From the NCBI RefSeq assembly GCF_035590735.1, contig NZ_CP141595.1, positions 1,769,001-1,833,000 of the forward strand: 64,000 nt of DNA, written 5' to 3'. The position numbers and the translations under genes were made by a program. Each line of letters begins with the position of its first letter. Within the stretch, counting starts at the first letter, position 1. Origin of the DNA: Rossellomorea aquimaris. GTDB taxonomy: Bacteria; Bacillota; Bacilli; Bacillales; Bacillaceae_B. Positions 55,291 through 64,000 of the stretch are shown here, one piece after another. The notes beneath the pieces were generated by a model that saw nothing but the letters and a program-made list of their open reading frames with translations, ran no database searches and was not told the origin of the DNA.

Positions 55291-56187
55291 ATGAAAATAG
55301 GAATCATTGGAGGAGGAGCAGTCGGGCTATTATTTGCAGGATATTTGGGCCAAAAGTTTGATGTCACTCTTTTTGTAAGGAGAGAGGAACAGGTTCAGAG
55401 CCTGTTAATGAATGGTATAACAGTACATAAAGGAAGCTCTTCATTCACCACGCGAGTCCACTCTGATTTTCTTACAGAAGTTCCCTTGAAGTTTGACTTC
55501 GTCATTGTGGCAGTGAAGGAATATGATTTAAAACCTCTGGAAAATGTGTTGGAGCTTATGGATAAGAATCAACCCCTATTATTTCTTCAGAATGGAATTG
55601 GGCATTTGGAATGGGTGAATTCTTTGCCCCACTACAATTTACTCGCGGGTTCCGTAGAGCATGGCGCTCTGAAAGAAAACGACCATGCGCTCCATCATTT
55701 AGGAGTGGCGAAGACAAATCTTGCTTTAATTAAAGGAGAATGGGGAGTTGTAGAAGAATTAGTATCACAGAGTATTCCTTCTTTTCCATTTTTATTAAAA
55801 GAAGACTTTGAGGAAATGCTCCTAACTAAGTTATTCGTCAATGTACTAATTAACCCTCTGACGGCTTTAGCCCGGGTAAGGAACGGGAAGCTGGTTGAAA
55901 ACCCACATCTCCATCAATTACAAAGGGACTTATTCCAAGAACTGCTTCTCCTATTTCCCCATATGGAAAAAATTGTTTCCTTTGAAGGGGTGGTGGGAAT
56001 TTGCAAAAATACATACGAAAACAGGTCTTCCATGCTAAAAGACATTGAATCTGAAAGGAGAACTGAAATAGAGTCTATCTTAGGCGTTCTTCTGGAAAAA
56101 GCACAAAAAGAACACCATTTTGTACCCATCATGAATGTAGTATACAGATTAGTTAAAGGAATTGAAAGAGAAGGTCTGGGGGGATAA
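55291..56187 (+). CDS. panE: 2-Dehydropantoate 2-reductase (ketopantoate reductase)
   Basis: 298-residue NADPH-dependent enzyme that makes pantoate for pantothenate and CoA. KIGIIGGGAVGLLFAG is the dinucleotide motif; VAVKEYDLK holds a conserved Lys; LTKLFVNVLINPLTAL carries the substrate-binding Lys and Asn. B. subtilis YlbQ sits here. The stop is 1 base before the next ATG; both are likely coupled. Confidence 0.92.
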   Translation: MKIGIIGGGAVGLLFAGYLGQKFDVTLFVRREEQVQSLLMNGITVHKGSSSFTTRVHSDFLTEVPLKFDFVIVAVKEYDLKPLENVLELMDKNQPLLFLQNGIGHLEWVNSLPHYNLLAGSVEHGALKENDHALHHLGVAKTNLALIKGEWGVVEELVSQSIPSFPFLLKEDFEEMLLTKLFVNVLINPLTALARVRNGKLVENPHLHQLQRDLFQELLLLFPHMEKIVSFEGVVGICKNTYENRSSMLKDIESERRTEIESILGVLLEKAQKEHHFVPIMNVVYRLVKGIEREGLGG

Positions 56188-56188
56188 A

Positions 56189-56575
56189 ATGGCTTCGATT
56201 TTTTCGACCATCATTGCCATATTTGTGTTAATCCCATTTTTGGGATATTTCATCAGTTTCATTCTAGCGAAAGAGATCATGAAGAACCATCGTAAAGCCG
56301 TTCATCTGGCCATTGATGTTACAACCTTTCTTCTAATCGTCTCAGTTCACTTCATCGTCATCGCCATTTGGCGAACCTCATACCTATGGCTGATCTTCCT
56401 TATCATTTGCTCCATTGGAGTTCTATTTGCCATCATGTACTGGAAAGCAAAGGGGGAGATTCACTACCCTAAGGTGCTGAGAGGTTTCTGGCGACTGAAC
56501 TTTCTGGTATTCTTTACTGCTTATATAACATTAATGATCACAGGATTGATCCTCCGTATTCTTGAATTGTATTAG
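56189..56575 (+). CDS. DUF3397 membrane protein
   Basis: 128 residues with four helices (about 3-25, 40-62, 64-84 and 105-125). The region RKAVHLAIDVTTFLLI fits DUF3397. GGTCTGGGGGGATAAA ends 1 base from ATG 56189, inside the panE end. Function unknown; found near bshC in Bacillus relatives. Confidence 0.85.
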   Translation: MASIFSTIIAIFVLIPFLGYFISFILAKEIMKNHRKAVHLAIDVTTFLLIVSVHFIVIAIWRTSYLWLIFLIICSIGVLFAIMYWKAKGEIHYPKVLRGFWRLNFLVFFTAYITLMITGLILRILELY

Positions 56576-56665
56576 AAAAAACAACAGGCAAGTTTTTTCC
56601 TTTTCTTAATGTGGAATGATATACTCATCGTTAGGATATAAAGAGCTAGAAAAGGAGTAATTTAA

Positions 56666-58285
56666 ATGGAAGTGGAAAGCTTAAACATTCCAGCAATAAA
56701 TAAGTTCGCCTCTCAATACTTAAAACAAGAAGAGCCAGTCACTTCTTTTTTTCACTATAATGTAAACAGTTCTTCCGTCTATTCTGACCGGATGAAAGAT
56801 TTAGCTTCTCGTCAGTTTCAGAGAGAGGATCTGGCAGGGTGTATATCTTCTTATATGAAGTCATTGCCGTCATCTGAAAAGGTAGAGGAATCGCTGGGGA
56901 AATTGAGAAACGATGCCGTAACCGTCATCGCTGGGCAACAGGCCGGTCTAATGACTGGACCACTCTACACAATACATAAAATCATTTCGGTCATTCAACT
57001 AGCCAGACAACAGGAAGCTGAGTTAAAGCATCCTGTTGTACCAGTTTTTTGGATTGCGGGTGAAGATCATGATTATCAAGAAGTGAATCATATTTACGTT
57101 GAAAAAGGATCAAAGCTTGAAAAAATCGGATATCCGGAGAGAATCGTAGAAAAGAAAATGACCTCTCATATTACGTATAAAAAAACAGTAATGAAGAAAT
57201 GGCTCAATGACATATTAGTAATGCTGGGAGAAACAGAGCATACAAAACAGCTGGCATCTGACCTGACTAAAATGATTGAAGAAGAAGAGGATATTGTTCG
57301 ATTCTTTGCCCATTTTGTGATGAGCTTATTCAAAGAATTCGGATTATTGGTCATCGATTCTGCTTATCCACTATTAAGGAAGCTTGAATCAAGACATTTT
57401 CACCATTTGATTGAAAACAGTCAATCCATCACAGATAAGGTGCTTGAGCAACAAGAAGAAATCCGGAAAAATGGGTATGGAACTCAATTGGACATTTCCC
57501 CTATAGCCGCCAATCTGTTTATCCAACTTCAGGATGGACGTGCTTTGTTAGAAAGAGATGGGAATAAGTTCTTTGAGAAGAATAGCGGTAAAGCATATTC
57601 CAGTCTTGAATTGCTATCCATTCTGGATGAAAGTCCAGAATCATTCAGCAATAATGTTGTCACCAGACCCATGATGCAAGAATGGTTATTTCCAACACTC
57701 GCATTTGTGGCCGGCCCTGGCGAAATTGCCTATTGGGGTGAATTGAAGAAAGCCTTTGAATATGTGGACTTGAAAATGCCTCCGGTTGTCCCAAGGTTAA
57801 ATATAACAATAGTGGAACGAGAAATAGATAAGAGAATTCAAGATCTTCAATTGACTCTGCATGGAGTGATTACAGAAGGAGTTTCTACGGCTCGTGATGC
57901 ATTTTGGAAATCCCTCGAGCGCCCGGATTTAGAGTTTGAAATGAAGGGAATCCAGGAAGAACTGCAGCGTCAATATGAAAAGATTCGCGAACAGGCAGTC
58001 AGTATTGATCAGGGATTACATCCGATCATTGATAAGAATCTTGAATTCCACTTGAGCCAATTCGATTATCTGCGCAACAAAGTGAACAAAGCCTTGAAGG
58101 ATAAGAATTCATTAACCTTTAATCAATTCATGAAGGTGGAAAACAGCATCAGACCAAATGAAGGCCCACAGGAAAGAACGTGGAATGTCCTTTATTTCTT
58201 AAACAAATACGGTCCCGATTTTGTAAGAGACCTGACACTTCTTGAATTCACCTTTGATGGGACTCACAAAGTGGTATATATCTAA
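56666..58285 (+). CDS. bshC: Bacillithiol biosynthesis cysteine-adding enzyme BshC
   Basis: 539 residues. Adds cysteine to GlcN-malate, the last step of bacillithiol synthesis. Core Rossmann part with VIAGQQAGLMTGPLYTIHK and VFWIAGEDHDYQEVNH, then VARPMMQE-type VTRPMMQEWLFPTLAFVAGP, and a C-terminal coiled coil (about 380-450). Length is normal for the family. AAAAGGAGTAATTTAA before the ATG. Terminator follows. Confidence 0.96.
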   Translation: MEVESLNIPAINKFASQYLKQEEPVTSFFHYNVNSSSVYSDRMKDLASRQFQREDLAGCISSYMKSLPSSEKVEESLGKLRNDAVTVIAGQQAGLMTGPLYTIHKIISVIQLARQQEAELKHPVVPVFWIAGEDHDYQEVNHIYVEKGSKLEKIGYPERIVEKKMTSHITYKKTVMKKWLNDILVMLGETEHTKQLASDLTKMIEEEEDIVRFFAHFVMSLFKEFGLLVIDSAYPLLRKLESRHFHHLIENSQSITDKVLEQQEEIRKNGYGTQLDISPIAANLFIQLQDGRALLERDGNKFFEKNSGKAYSSLELLSILDESPESFSNNVVTRPMMQEWLFPTLAFVAGPGEIAYWGELKKAFEYVDLKMPPVVPRLNITIVEREIDKRIQDLQLTLHGVITEGVSTARDAFWKSLERPDLEFEMKGIQEELQRQYEKIREQAVSIDQGLHPIIDKNLEFHLSQFDYLRNKVNKALKDKNSLTFNQFMKVENSIRPNEGPQERTWNVLYFLNKYGPDFVRDLTLLEFTFDGTHKVVYI

Positions 58286-58330
58286 TGGAAGACTCGTACG
58301 GTATTAATAGTCTCGACAAGTAAAAAAATG

Positions 58331-58373
58331 AAAGGACCTAATTCGTTTAAAATTGCGAATTAGGTCCTTTTTA
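58331..58373 (+). terminator. Terminator after bshC
   Basis: AAAGGACCTAATTCG and CGAATTAGGTCCTTT, then Ts. Confidence 0.92.
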
Positions 58374-58479
58374 CGTTGTATAAAGACAAATTTCACTTGT
58401 GAAAAATTGTCTGGAAAAGAGAGAAAAACACTAACGGAAAATAGAGGAAATATTTTGTAAGTAAAGAATTTAGAAAAGA

Positions 58480-58504
58480 GTGGAGAAAAGTGGGGGGATG
58501 TGGT
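58480..58504 (+). promoter_or_regulatory. Possible MraZ operator: GTGG boxes at 10-bp spacing
   Basis: GTGGA at 58480, GTGGG at 58490 and GTGGT at 58500, exactly 10 bases apart, with a further GTGGG at 58521. MraZ of E. coli binds TGGGN repeats separated by 5 bases in the mra promoter, the same period. Directly upstream of mraZ. Confidence 0.55.
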
Positions 58505-58535
58505 ACATTTGTGTTAGAAAGTGGGGGCAGTGCAT

Positions 58536-58967
58536 ATGTTCATGGGCGAATATCAACATAACATTGATAATAAAGGCCGTTTAATCGTACCTGCCAAGTT
58601 CCGTGATCACCTCGGAGAATCATTTGTCATCACCCGAGGGTTGGATCAATGTTTATTTGGTTATCCCATGGATGAGTGGCGAGCTCTTGAAGACAAGCTC
58701 AAAGCCCTACCACTGACAAAGAAAGATGCCCGTGCCTTCACTCGGTTCTTCTTCTCTGGAGCAACTGAGAGCGAATTAGATAAGACGGGTAGGGTGAATA
58801 TTCCTGCTACACTTGTGAATTATGCACAATTAGATAAAGAATGCATTATTTTAGGAGTTTCCAATCGAATTGAGATTTGGAGTAAATCATTATGGGAAGA
58901 CTATTTCACACAGTCTGAAGATTCATTTGCTGAGCTTGCAGAGAATATGGTAGGGTTTGATATTTAA
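58536..58967 (+). CDS. mraZ: Transcriptional regulator MraZ
   Basis: 143 residues made of two SpoVT/AbrB-like halves, each with the DxxGR motif: [11 protein letters not shown] at about 10 and [10 protein letters not shown] at about 80. MraZ forms ring oligomers that bind the operon's own promoter. ATG 58536 gives the standard [11 protein letters not shown] start; in-frame GTG 58521 lies inside the GGGGG site. First gene of the division and cell-wall cluster. Confidence 0.97.
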   Translation: MFMGEYQHNIDNKGRLIVPAKFRDHLGESFVITRGLDQCLFGYPMDEWRALEDKLKALPLTKKDARAFTRFFFSGATESELDKTGRVNIPATLVNYAQLDKECIILGVSNRIEIWSKSLWEDYFTQSEDSFAELAENMVGFDI

Positions 58968-59005
58968 TCCTCCACAAAACGTTCGATTGGAAAGGTGAAT
59001 ACAAC

Positions 59006-59941
59006 ATGTTTAAACATACAACTGTATTATTAAAAGAAACGGTGGATGGCCTGATTATTAAAGAAGATGGAGTCTATGTAGATTGTACTCTGGGTGGAGC
59101 AGGACATAGTGAGTATCTTGTGAGCCAGTTATCACCGGAAGGGCATCTATATTGCTTCGACCAGGATGAAACAGCCATCAACCACGCAAAAGAAAAGCTT
59201 TCATCCTACCAGGATAGAGTTACATTCGTTCAATCTAATTTCCGAAATCTAAAGGAAGAACTTGAACAACTGGGAGTACATAGTGTGGATGGGATTCTAT
59301 ACGACCTGGGTGTGTCATCGCCTCAACTGGATACTCCGGAAAGAGGATTCAGTTATCACCATGATGCTCCTCTCGATATGAGAATGGACTTGCAAGGTGA
59401 AGTAACTGCTTACGATGTGGTTAATCATTGGTCGTTTGAAGATTTGGTTCGTATTTTTTATCGATATGGAGAAGAAAAGTTCTCTAAGCAAATTGCGAGA
59501 AAAATTGAAGCGGCACGTGATATTAAGGCGATTGAAACAACGGGTGAACTTGTGGATCTCATTAAGGATGGCATTCCTGCACCTGCAAGACGAAAAGGCG
59601 GTCATCCTGCTAAGAGAGTCTTTCAAGCAATACGAATTGCCGTCAATGATGAACTGGGAGCCTTTGAAGACTCACTTGAACAAGCGATAGAGCTTCTCCA
59701 TAAGGGAGGAAGAGTGAGCGTGATTACATTCCATTCCCTCGAAGATCGCATTTGCAAGACGATGTTCAAGGAGAAGGCATCAGGACCTGACCTGCCTCCG
59801 GGATTACCGATTATTCCTGAGGGTTATGAAGCAGAACTGAAGCTTGTAACGAGAAAACCGATCCTGCCTAGTGATGACGAATTAGAAGAAAATAATCGCG
59901 CTAGGTCAGCTAAATTAAGAATCGCAGAAAAAAATATATAA
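59006..59941 (+). CDS. rsmH: 16S rRNA (cytosine1402-N4)-methyltransferase RsmH
   Basis: 311-residue AdoMet enzyme that methylates C1402 in the decoding centre. Motifs: [27 protein letters not shown] (AdoMet), [17 protein letters not shown], and C-terminal [11 protein letters not shown] with GGAAAGGTGAATACA upstream. ftsL follows after 25 bases. Confidence 0.98.
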   Translation: MFKHTTVLLKETVDGLIIKEDGVYVDCTLGGAGHSEYLVSQLSPEGHLYCFDQDETAINHAKEKLSSYQDRVTFVQSNFRNLKEELEQLGVHSVDGILYDLGVSSPQLDTPERGFSYHHDAPLDMRMDLQGEVTAYDVVNHWSFEDLVRIFYRYGEEKFSKQIARKIEAARDIKAIETTGELVDLIKDGIPAPARRKGGHPAKRVFQAIRIAVNDELGAFEDSLEQAIELLHKGGRVSVITFHSLEDRICKTMFKEKASGPDLPPGLPIIPEGYEAELKLVTRKPILPSDDELEENNRARSAKLRIAEKNI

Positions 59942-59966
59942 ATAGAAGGAAACAGGAGGGAGAATT

Positions 59967-60335
59967 TTGAGTAACTTAGCCAGAAAGTACGAGCAGCAAA
60001 AAGTTGAGAAAACCAATCAATCCGTTCAAGCCAAGCCTAAGCGCCTTAGTGAAGAGAGAAGATCCGTCATCACACCGGGGGAAAAGATTCTTGTAGCCAT
60101 TTTCGCAGCGGTATTTTGCTTCTTGGCCGTTCAGATTGTGACAACACAAGCTGCCATCTATGATGTGAATAAAGATGTTCAGCACGTTGAATCAACTATT
60201 GAAAAGCAGGAAAAGGCTAATAATGACCTTAAGCTTCAAGTGAGTGAGCTTAGTATGTATGAGCGTATTCTTGAAAAAGCGAAAGAGCTTGGACTTAATT
60301 TGAAAGAAAAGAACGTTAAGGTTGTTGAACAGTAA
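59967..60335 (+). CDS. ftsL: Cell division protein FtsL
   Basis: 122-residue bitopic membrane protein: basic cytoplasmic N-terminus (about 1-38), one transmembrane helix (about 40-60) and a periplasm-facing coiled coil (about 68-120) that pairs with DivIC/FtsB. TTG 59967 follows AGGAGGGAGAATT. The stop overlaps the pbpB ATG by one base. Confidence 0.95.
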   Translation: MSNLARKYEQQKVEKTNQSVQAKPKRLSEERRSVITPGEKILVAIFAAVFCFLAVQIVTTQAAIYDVNKDVQHVESTIEKQEKANNDLKLQVSELSMYERILEKAKELGLNLKEKNVKVVEQ

Positions 60336-62536
60336 TGAAAAAAAGACCAAGTATGAACATAGGGGCAGCCATCCTTTTCGGGATTTTCGGCTTGCTCTTT
60401 TTTGTATTAATGGTTCGCTTTGTCACGATTCAGGTCACAGGGGAAGCTGAAGGTAAAGTCCTGGCATCACAAGCGGCAAAAAAATATATAAAAAGCCACA
60501 TTTTAGAAGCTCACAGGGGAACGATTTTTGACGGGAAAGGTGAAGTCATTGCGGAGGATACTTCTGCCTATACACTCGTAGCCATTTTAGATCCCAGCAT
60601 CACGAGTGATCCGAAAAAACCTAAGCATGTAACAGATCCCCGGAAAACAGCAAAAGCTCTGGCACCATACCTTGATATGGAGGAGAGCAAAATATATGAC
60701 CGCCTTAATCAAGAAGGGCCATATCAGGTGGAATTTGGTTCTGCAGGTAGAGATCTATCTCATCAAATGATGCTCGAGATTAAAGAAGAAAACATACCTG
60801 GAATCACATTCAGGAAAGAAGCAAAGCGATTTTATCCAAATGGCTCATTCGCACCTCATCTTATTGGTTTTGCACAAAAATCCACTGCGGATAACGGTGA
60901 TTCCAAAACAGTAGGGAAAATGGGTGTGGAAGCAAGCTTTGATGATGTGTTAAGTGGCAAGGACGGTTCGGTGGAATACAAAAGTGATGTTTGGGGATAT
61001 TTATTGCCAAATGCAGATGAACATGTAACATCACCACAAGATGGAAATGATATTTACCTTACAATCGACAAAAAAGTTCAAACATTCTTAGAAGAAGCCA
61101 TGAATGAAGTGCAAAAGAAATATAAACCAAAGAAAATGTTTGCAATCGTATCAGATCCAAAAACAGGTAAGATTTTAGCGATGTCACAAAGACCTACCTT
61201 TCACCCTGGTACGAGGGAAGGTTTACTTGACAATTGGACAAACTTCATTGTGGAGGAAACGATTGAGCCTGGTTCGACTATGAAAGCTTTTTCATTGGCT
61301 GCGGCTGTAAATGAAGGGAAATTCAACCCGAATGAAGCCTATGAATCTGGTAAATATTATGTTGATAATGTTCCTAATCCTATCAGGGACCATAATGGTG
61401 GAGAAGGCTGGGGGACGATTTCTTATTTAGAAGGGGTTCAAAGATCTTCTAATGTGGCATTTGCGAATTTATTGGACAAAATAGGTTTTAAAAAGTTCGA
61501 AGGGTATTTAAATAGTTTTGGATTTGGTGAACCTACAGGTGTGGGATTACCACATGAAGCTTCTGGATCTATCCTTTATCATTACCCAATTGAAAAATAC
61601 ACCACGATTTTTGGGCAAGGTACAACCGTTACCCCGCTTCAAATGATTCAAGCGGAGTCTGCCATTGCGAACGACGGAAAAATGATGCAGCCCTATGTTA
61701 TCTCAAAAATTGTAGATCCAAATACGAAGAAAGTGGTTGAAGAAACAAAACCAAAAGTTGCTGGAAATCCAATTTCGAAAGAGTCGGCTGAAAAAGTGAG
61801 GGAATATCTGGAAACAACTGTAACTTCCGATGAAGGCACAGGGACCCGTTTTGCTATCGAAGGCTATCGCGTTGCAGGTAAATCAGGCACTGCGCAAATC
61901 CCTGATCCTGAAACAGGGAGGTATATGTACGGGAAAGAAAAGTATCTATTTTCATTCATGGGTATGGCACCGGCCGATGACCCTCAGCTAATCGTCTATG
62001 TGGGTATTCAACAACCCGAATTAGAACCGACTGAAATCGGTTCGGATCCTGTAGCAGCTGTTTTCAATCCTGTCATGCAGAATAGCTTGAAATACTTAAA
62101 TATTAAACCTCAGGAAAAAGTGAGTTTGAAAAAACAGTCTCTTCCTGATACGAAAGAAATGAGTGTGGAAGAAGCTAAAAAAGAGCTGGAAAAAGCAGGG
62201 GCTACACCAGTTGTTGTAGGAAATGGATCGAGTGTTATCAAGCAGCTGCCCCAAGCTGGCAATACGATTCTTGAAGGGGAAAGAGTTGTAATCAAAACCG
62301 ATGGAGACACCACGATTCCGGATATGAAGGGATGGTCTGTAAGGGATGTCTTTAAAGTGGCAAATCTTGCAGGTCTGAAAATAAATATGGTTGGAAACGG
62401 CTATGCTGTCAGTCAAAATATTCAACCGGGGGTTCCTGTGGAAAAAGGAGAGCCTCTAGTGGTTAATTTTAGTACTCCGGAAGAAAAAGTACAGCAAGAT
62501 GAAGAAGAGAATACGGAAGAACCACCGCTGAACTAA
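60335..62536 (+). CDS. pbpB: Division transpeptidase PBP2B
   Basis: 733-residue class B penicillin-binding protein for septal cross-linking, the partner of FtsW. N-terminal helix (about 10-32), dimerisation domain, then transpeptidase with EPGSTMKAFS (SxxK Ser), RSSNVAF (SxN) and AGKSGTAQ (KSGT). Two C-terminal PASTA domains (about 585-710) follow, then an acidic tail. ATG overlaps the ftsL stop (TAATG). Confidence 0.98.
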   Translation: MKKRPSMNIGAAILFGIFGLLFFVLMVRFVTIQVTGEAEGKVLASQAAKKYIKSHILEAHRGTIFDGKGEVIAEDTSAYTLVAILDPSITSDPKKPKHVTDPRKTAKALAPYLDMEESKIYDRLNQEGPYQVEFGSAGRDLSHQMMLEIKEENIPGITFRKEAKRFYPNGSFAPHLIGFAQKSTADNGDSKTVGKMGVEASFDDVLSGKDGSVEYKSDVWGYLLPNADEHVTSPQDGNDIYLTIDKKVQTFLEEAMNEVQKKYKPKKMFAIVSDPKTGKILAMSQRPTFHPGTREGLLDNWTNFIVEETIEPGSTMKAFSLAAAVNEGKFNPNEAYESGKYYVDNVPNPIRDHNGGEGWGTISYLEGVQRSSNVAFANLLDKIGFKKFEGYLNSFGFGEPTGVGLPHEASGSILYHYPIEKYTTIFGQGTTVTPLQMIQAESAIANDGKMMQPYVISKIVDPNTKKVVEETKPKVAGNPISKESAEKVREYLETTVTSDEGTGTRFAIEGYRVAGKSGTAQIPDPETGRYMYGKEKYLFSFMGMAPADDPQLIVYVGIQQPELEPTEIGSDPVAAVFNPVMQNSLKYLNIKPQEKVSLKKQSLPDTKEMSVEEAKKELEKAGATPVVVGNGSSVIKQLPQAGNTILEGERVVIKTDGDTTIPDMKGWSVRDVFKVANLAGLKINMVGNGYAVSQNIQPGVPVEKGEPLVVNFSTPEEKVQQDEEENTEEPPLN

Positions 62537-62542
62537 ATAAAT

Positions 62543-62646
62543 AGGGCTGACTTATGTATGTGACTGACTCGAGAGCACCTGGATCGATTTCTTTTGAACC
62601 GATTTAGGTATGAGTGCCATTCACATTGAAGTCGCCCTTTTCTTAT
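62543..62646 (+). other. Structured element between pbpB and spoVD
   Basis: AGGGCTGACTT (62543-62553) pairs with AAGTCGCCCT (62629-62638); inside are ATGTGA/TCACAT and GCACCT with AGGT...GTGC. TTTTCTT follows. It may be a branched terminator for the division genes. Confidence 0.5.
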
Positions 62647-62710
62647 GGGAACAATCGATAAAATTGACGTGAATGATTACGCCTCCCTCATCCTTTCATG
62701 GATTTCAAAC

Positions 62711-62737
62711 ATACCCAAATAAGTCCAAGCATATAAT
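62711..62737 (+). promoter_or_regulatory. Sigma-E-type promoter of spoVD
   Basis: ATA at 62711-62713, 16 bases, then CATATAAT at 62730-62737, agreeing with the sigma-E pattern ATA-N16-CATAnAnT. It lies 31 bases before spoVD, a sigma-E gene in B. subtilis. Confidence 0.65.
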
Positions 62738-62768
62738 GGAACGAGCCATAGAAGGGGAGGTTCCATTA

Positions 62769-64000
62769 GTGAAAAGAGTATCCAATGTAACGGTAAGGAA
62801 AAGGTTAGCGGTAGCGCTTGTAGTAGGAGTCCTGATTTTCTCCATTATTGATATAAGGCTGGGATATGTTCAGTTTTTTAAAGGGGACTGGCTTACAAGT
62901 TTAGCAAAGGACTCCTGGAGTCGAAATATCCCATTTCAACCGGAGAGAGGGAAAATAGTAGACCGAAACGGGGTAGAACTGGCTGGTAACCAAAGTGCCC
63001 CGACGATATTTGTCGTTCCTAGACAAATCACAGACCCTCAGGGAACAGCGGATAAACTGGCGGCTGTTCTTAATATTTCAGTAGAATCTGCATATAAATA
63101 TGTTACACAGAGTGCCAATATGGTGTTGATTAAAGAAGCGAGAAAGATCTCATATGAAAAAGCAAAAGAGGTCAGGGACCTAAATATAAAAGGTGTTTAC
63201 TTAGGCGAAGACTCTAAACGTTATTATCCATACGGCAGTTATTTATCCCATGTGCTTGGCTTCTCGGGAATTGATAATCAAGGGCTGATGGGACTTGAAT
63301 TGTCATATGATGAGGAACTTAGTGGGGATAAAGGGTATGTTAAATTTTTCTCCGACGCAAAAGGAAAACGAATGCCCGATATGGCAGATGACTTTGAAAA
63401 ACCGGAAAACGGCCTGGATTTAAAGCTTACGATTGATACGAAAGTCCAAACCATCGTGGAGCGTGAATTGGATATTGCTCAAGCGACTTACAACCCCGAT
63501 GGAATTATCGCCATTGCCATGAACCCTAAAAATGGCGAGATATTGGCGATGTCAAGCAGGCCGACTTTTGACCCGGCGAATTTCCGGAATGTGCCTCAGG
63601 AAATCTATAACCGGAATTTACCGATTTGGAGCACCTATGAACCTGGTTCAACGTTTAAAATCATTACTCTCGCTGCAGCCCTGGAGGAAAATAAGGTGGA
63701 TCTTTACAAAGAAAAATTCCATGATCCCGGTCATGTTGAAGTTGCCGGATCCACCCTTCATTGTTGGAAGAGGGGAGGACATGGAACCCAAACTTTTTTG
63801 GAAGTGGTCCAAAATTCATGTAACCCGGGATTTGTCGAGTTAGGTGAGAGATTAGGGAAAGAAAAGCTATTCAGCTACATTCATGATTTTGGCTTTGGAC
63901 AAAAGACCGGCATTGATCTTCAAGGAGAGGGAAAGGGGATCCTCTTTAATATTGATCGAGTCGGTCCTGTAGAACAAGCTACAACCGCCTTCGGTCAGGG
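62769..64000 (+). CDS. spoVD: Spore cortex transpeptidase SpoVD, 3'-truncated
   Basis: A frame from GTG 62769 stays open to the window end, 410 codons, and is cut there. It starts with a basic stretch including VSNVTVRKRL and a membrane helix (about 15-32), then the dimerisation region (IPFQPERGKIVDRNG) and the transpeptidase with EPGSTFKIIT (SxxK) and NSCNPGFVELG (SxN). SpoVD cross-links cortex peptidoglycan in the mother cell with SpoVE. GAAGGGGAGG lies about 8 bases before GTG. The KTG motif and PASTA domain would lie beyond the edge. Confidence 0.96.
   Translation, partial: MKRVSNVTVRKRLAVALVVGVLIFSIIDIRLGYVQFFKGDWLTSLAKDSWSRNIPFQPERGKIVDRNGVELAGNQSAPTIFVVPRQITDPQGTADKLAAVLNISVESAYKYVTQSANMVLIKEARKISYEKAKEVRDLNIKGVYLGEDSKRYYPYGSYLSHVLGFSGIDNQGLMGLELSYDEELSGDKGYVKFFSDAKGKRMPDMADDFEKPENGLDLKLTIDTKVQTIVERELDIAQATYNPDGIIAIAMNPKNGEILAMSSRPTFDPANFRNVPQEIYNRNLPIWSTYEPGSTFKIITLAAALEENKVDLYKEKFHDPGHVEVAGSTLHCWKRGGHGTQTFLEVVQNSCNPGFVELGERLGKEKLFSYIHDFGFGQKTGIDLQGEGKGILFNIDRVGPVEQATTAFGQ

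Noticed and set aside
63532..63843. 103-codon frame near the right edge
   Set aside because: It is out of frame with spoVD, which is open from 62769 to the end and shows clear penicillin-binding motifs.

Overview
This window comes from an aerobic, endospore-forming, low-GC Gram-positive bacterium of the Bacillaceae. Gene order closely follows the Bacillus subtilis segment pdhD - slp - SR1 - speA - yktABC - ylaF-ylaO - pycA - ctaABCDEFG - ylbB-ylbQ - bshC - mraZ - rsmH - ftsL - pbpB - spoVD. It is not B. subtilis itself: several genes have no counterpart there (two genes after slp, a DUF420 protein after ctaG, an acyl-CoA carboxylase set, an enoyl-CoA hydratase, a DUF3397 gene) and it carries GC-rich palindromic repeats. 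The genus cannot be fixed from the sequence; Rossellomorea or a near relative is a guess.

Layout. 1-1244: 3' part of pdhD (E3 of pyruvate dehydrogenase), cut by the window edge. 1360-5837: slp, a 660-bp composite repeat, a small membrane protein, a polysaccharide-deacetylase lipoprotein, the dual-function sRNA SR1 with its 39-codon SR1P peptide, and speA. 6126-12942: nitronate monooxygenase family, yktA, yktB, a ykzI-like gene, yktC, ylaF, typA, ylaH, a membrane protein and ylaI. 13131-19226: a flavin-binding protein, ylaJ, ylaK, ylaL-like, glsA, a possible 26-codon antisense gene, ylaN and ftsW. 19369-31454: pyruvate carboxylase, haem A synthesis and the caa3 oxidase (ctaA, ctaBCDEF, ctaG, a DUF420 gene), with a tandem array of 124-bp structured repeats between ctaF and ctaG. 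31505-32031: second copy of the composite repeat. 32086-51652: a GNAT, a YtvI-like permease, a yugN-like gene and the ylb block (ylbB to ylbP, including ricF, rsmD, coaD, tmcAL, rpmF and gerR). 51885-55153: biotin carboxylase, biotin carrier and carboxyltransferase. 55291-64000: panE, DUF3397, bshC and the start of the division and cell-wall cluster mraZ-rsmH-ftsL-pbpB-spoVD; spoVD runs off the right edge.

How it fits together. The genes cover central carbon flux (pyruvate dehydrogenase, pyruvate carboxylase), respiration (caa3 oxidase with its haem and assembly factors), CoA and bacillithiol supply (panE, coaD, bshC), cell division and wall synthesis (ftsW, ftsL, pbpB), and sporulation (ylaJ, ylbD, ylbJ, gerR, spoVD). 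Regulatory sites visible by eye include a consensus sigma-A promoter before ylbN-rpmF, a sigma-E-type promoter before spoVD, 10-bp-period GTGG boxes before mraZ, and cre-like sites near SR1 and ctaB.

The least ordinary material is the repeat DNA. Two diverged copies of a composite, palindrome-rich element (about 1972-2633 and 31505-32031) differ by one inserted 127-bp unit flanked by the 9-mer TGTCCAGCT. The same kind of unit, joined at the same 9-mer, forms the array at 29266-29928. Its arms change in pairs between copies, so the folded structure appears to be conserved rather than the sequence. No transposase lies beside any copy. No wholly new protein system was recognised.
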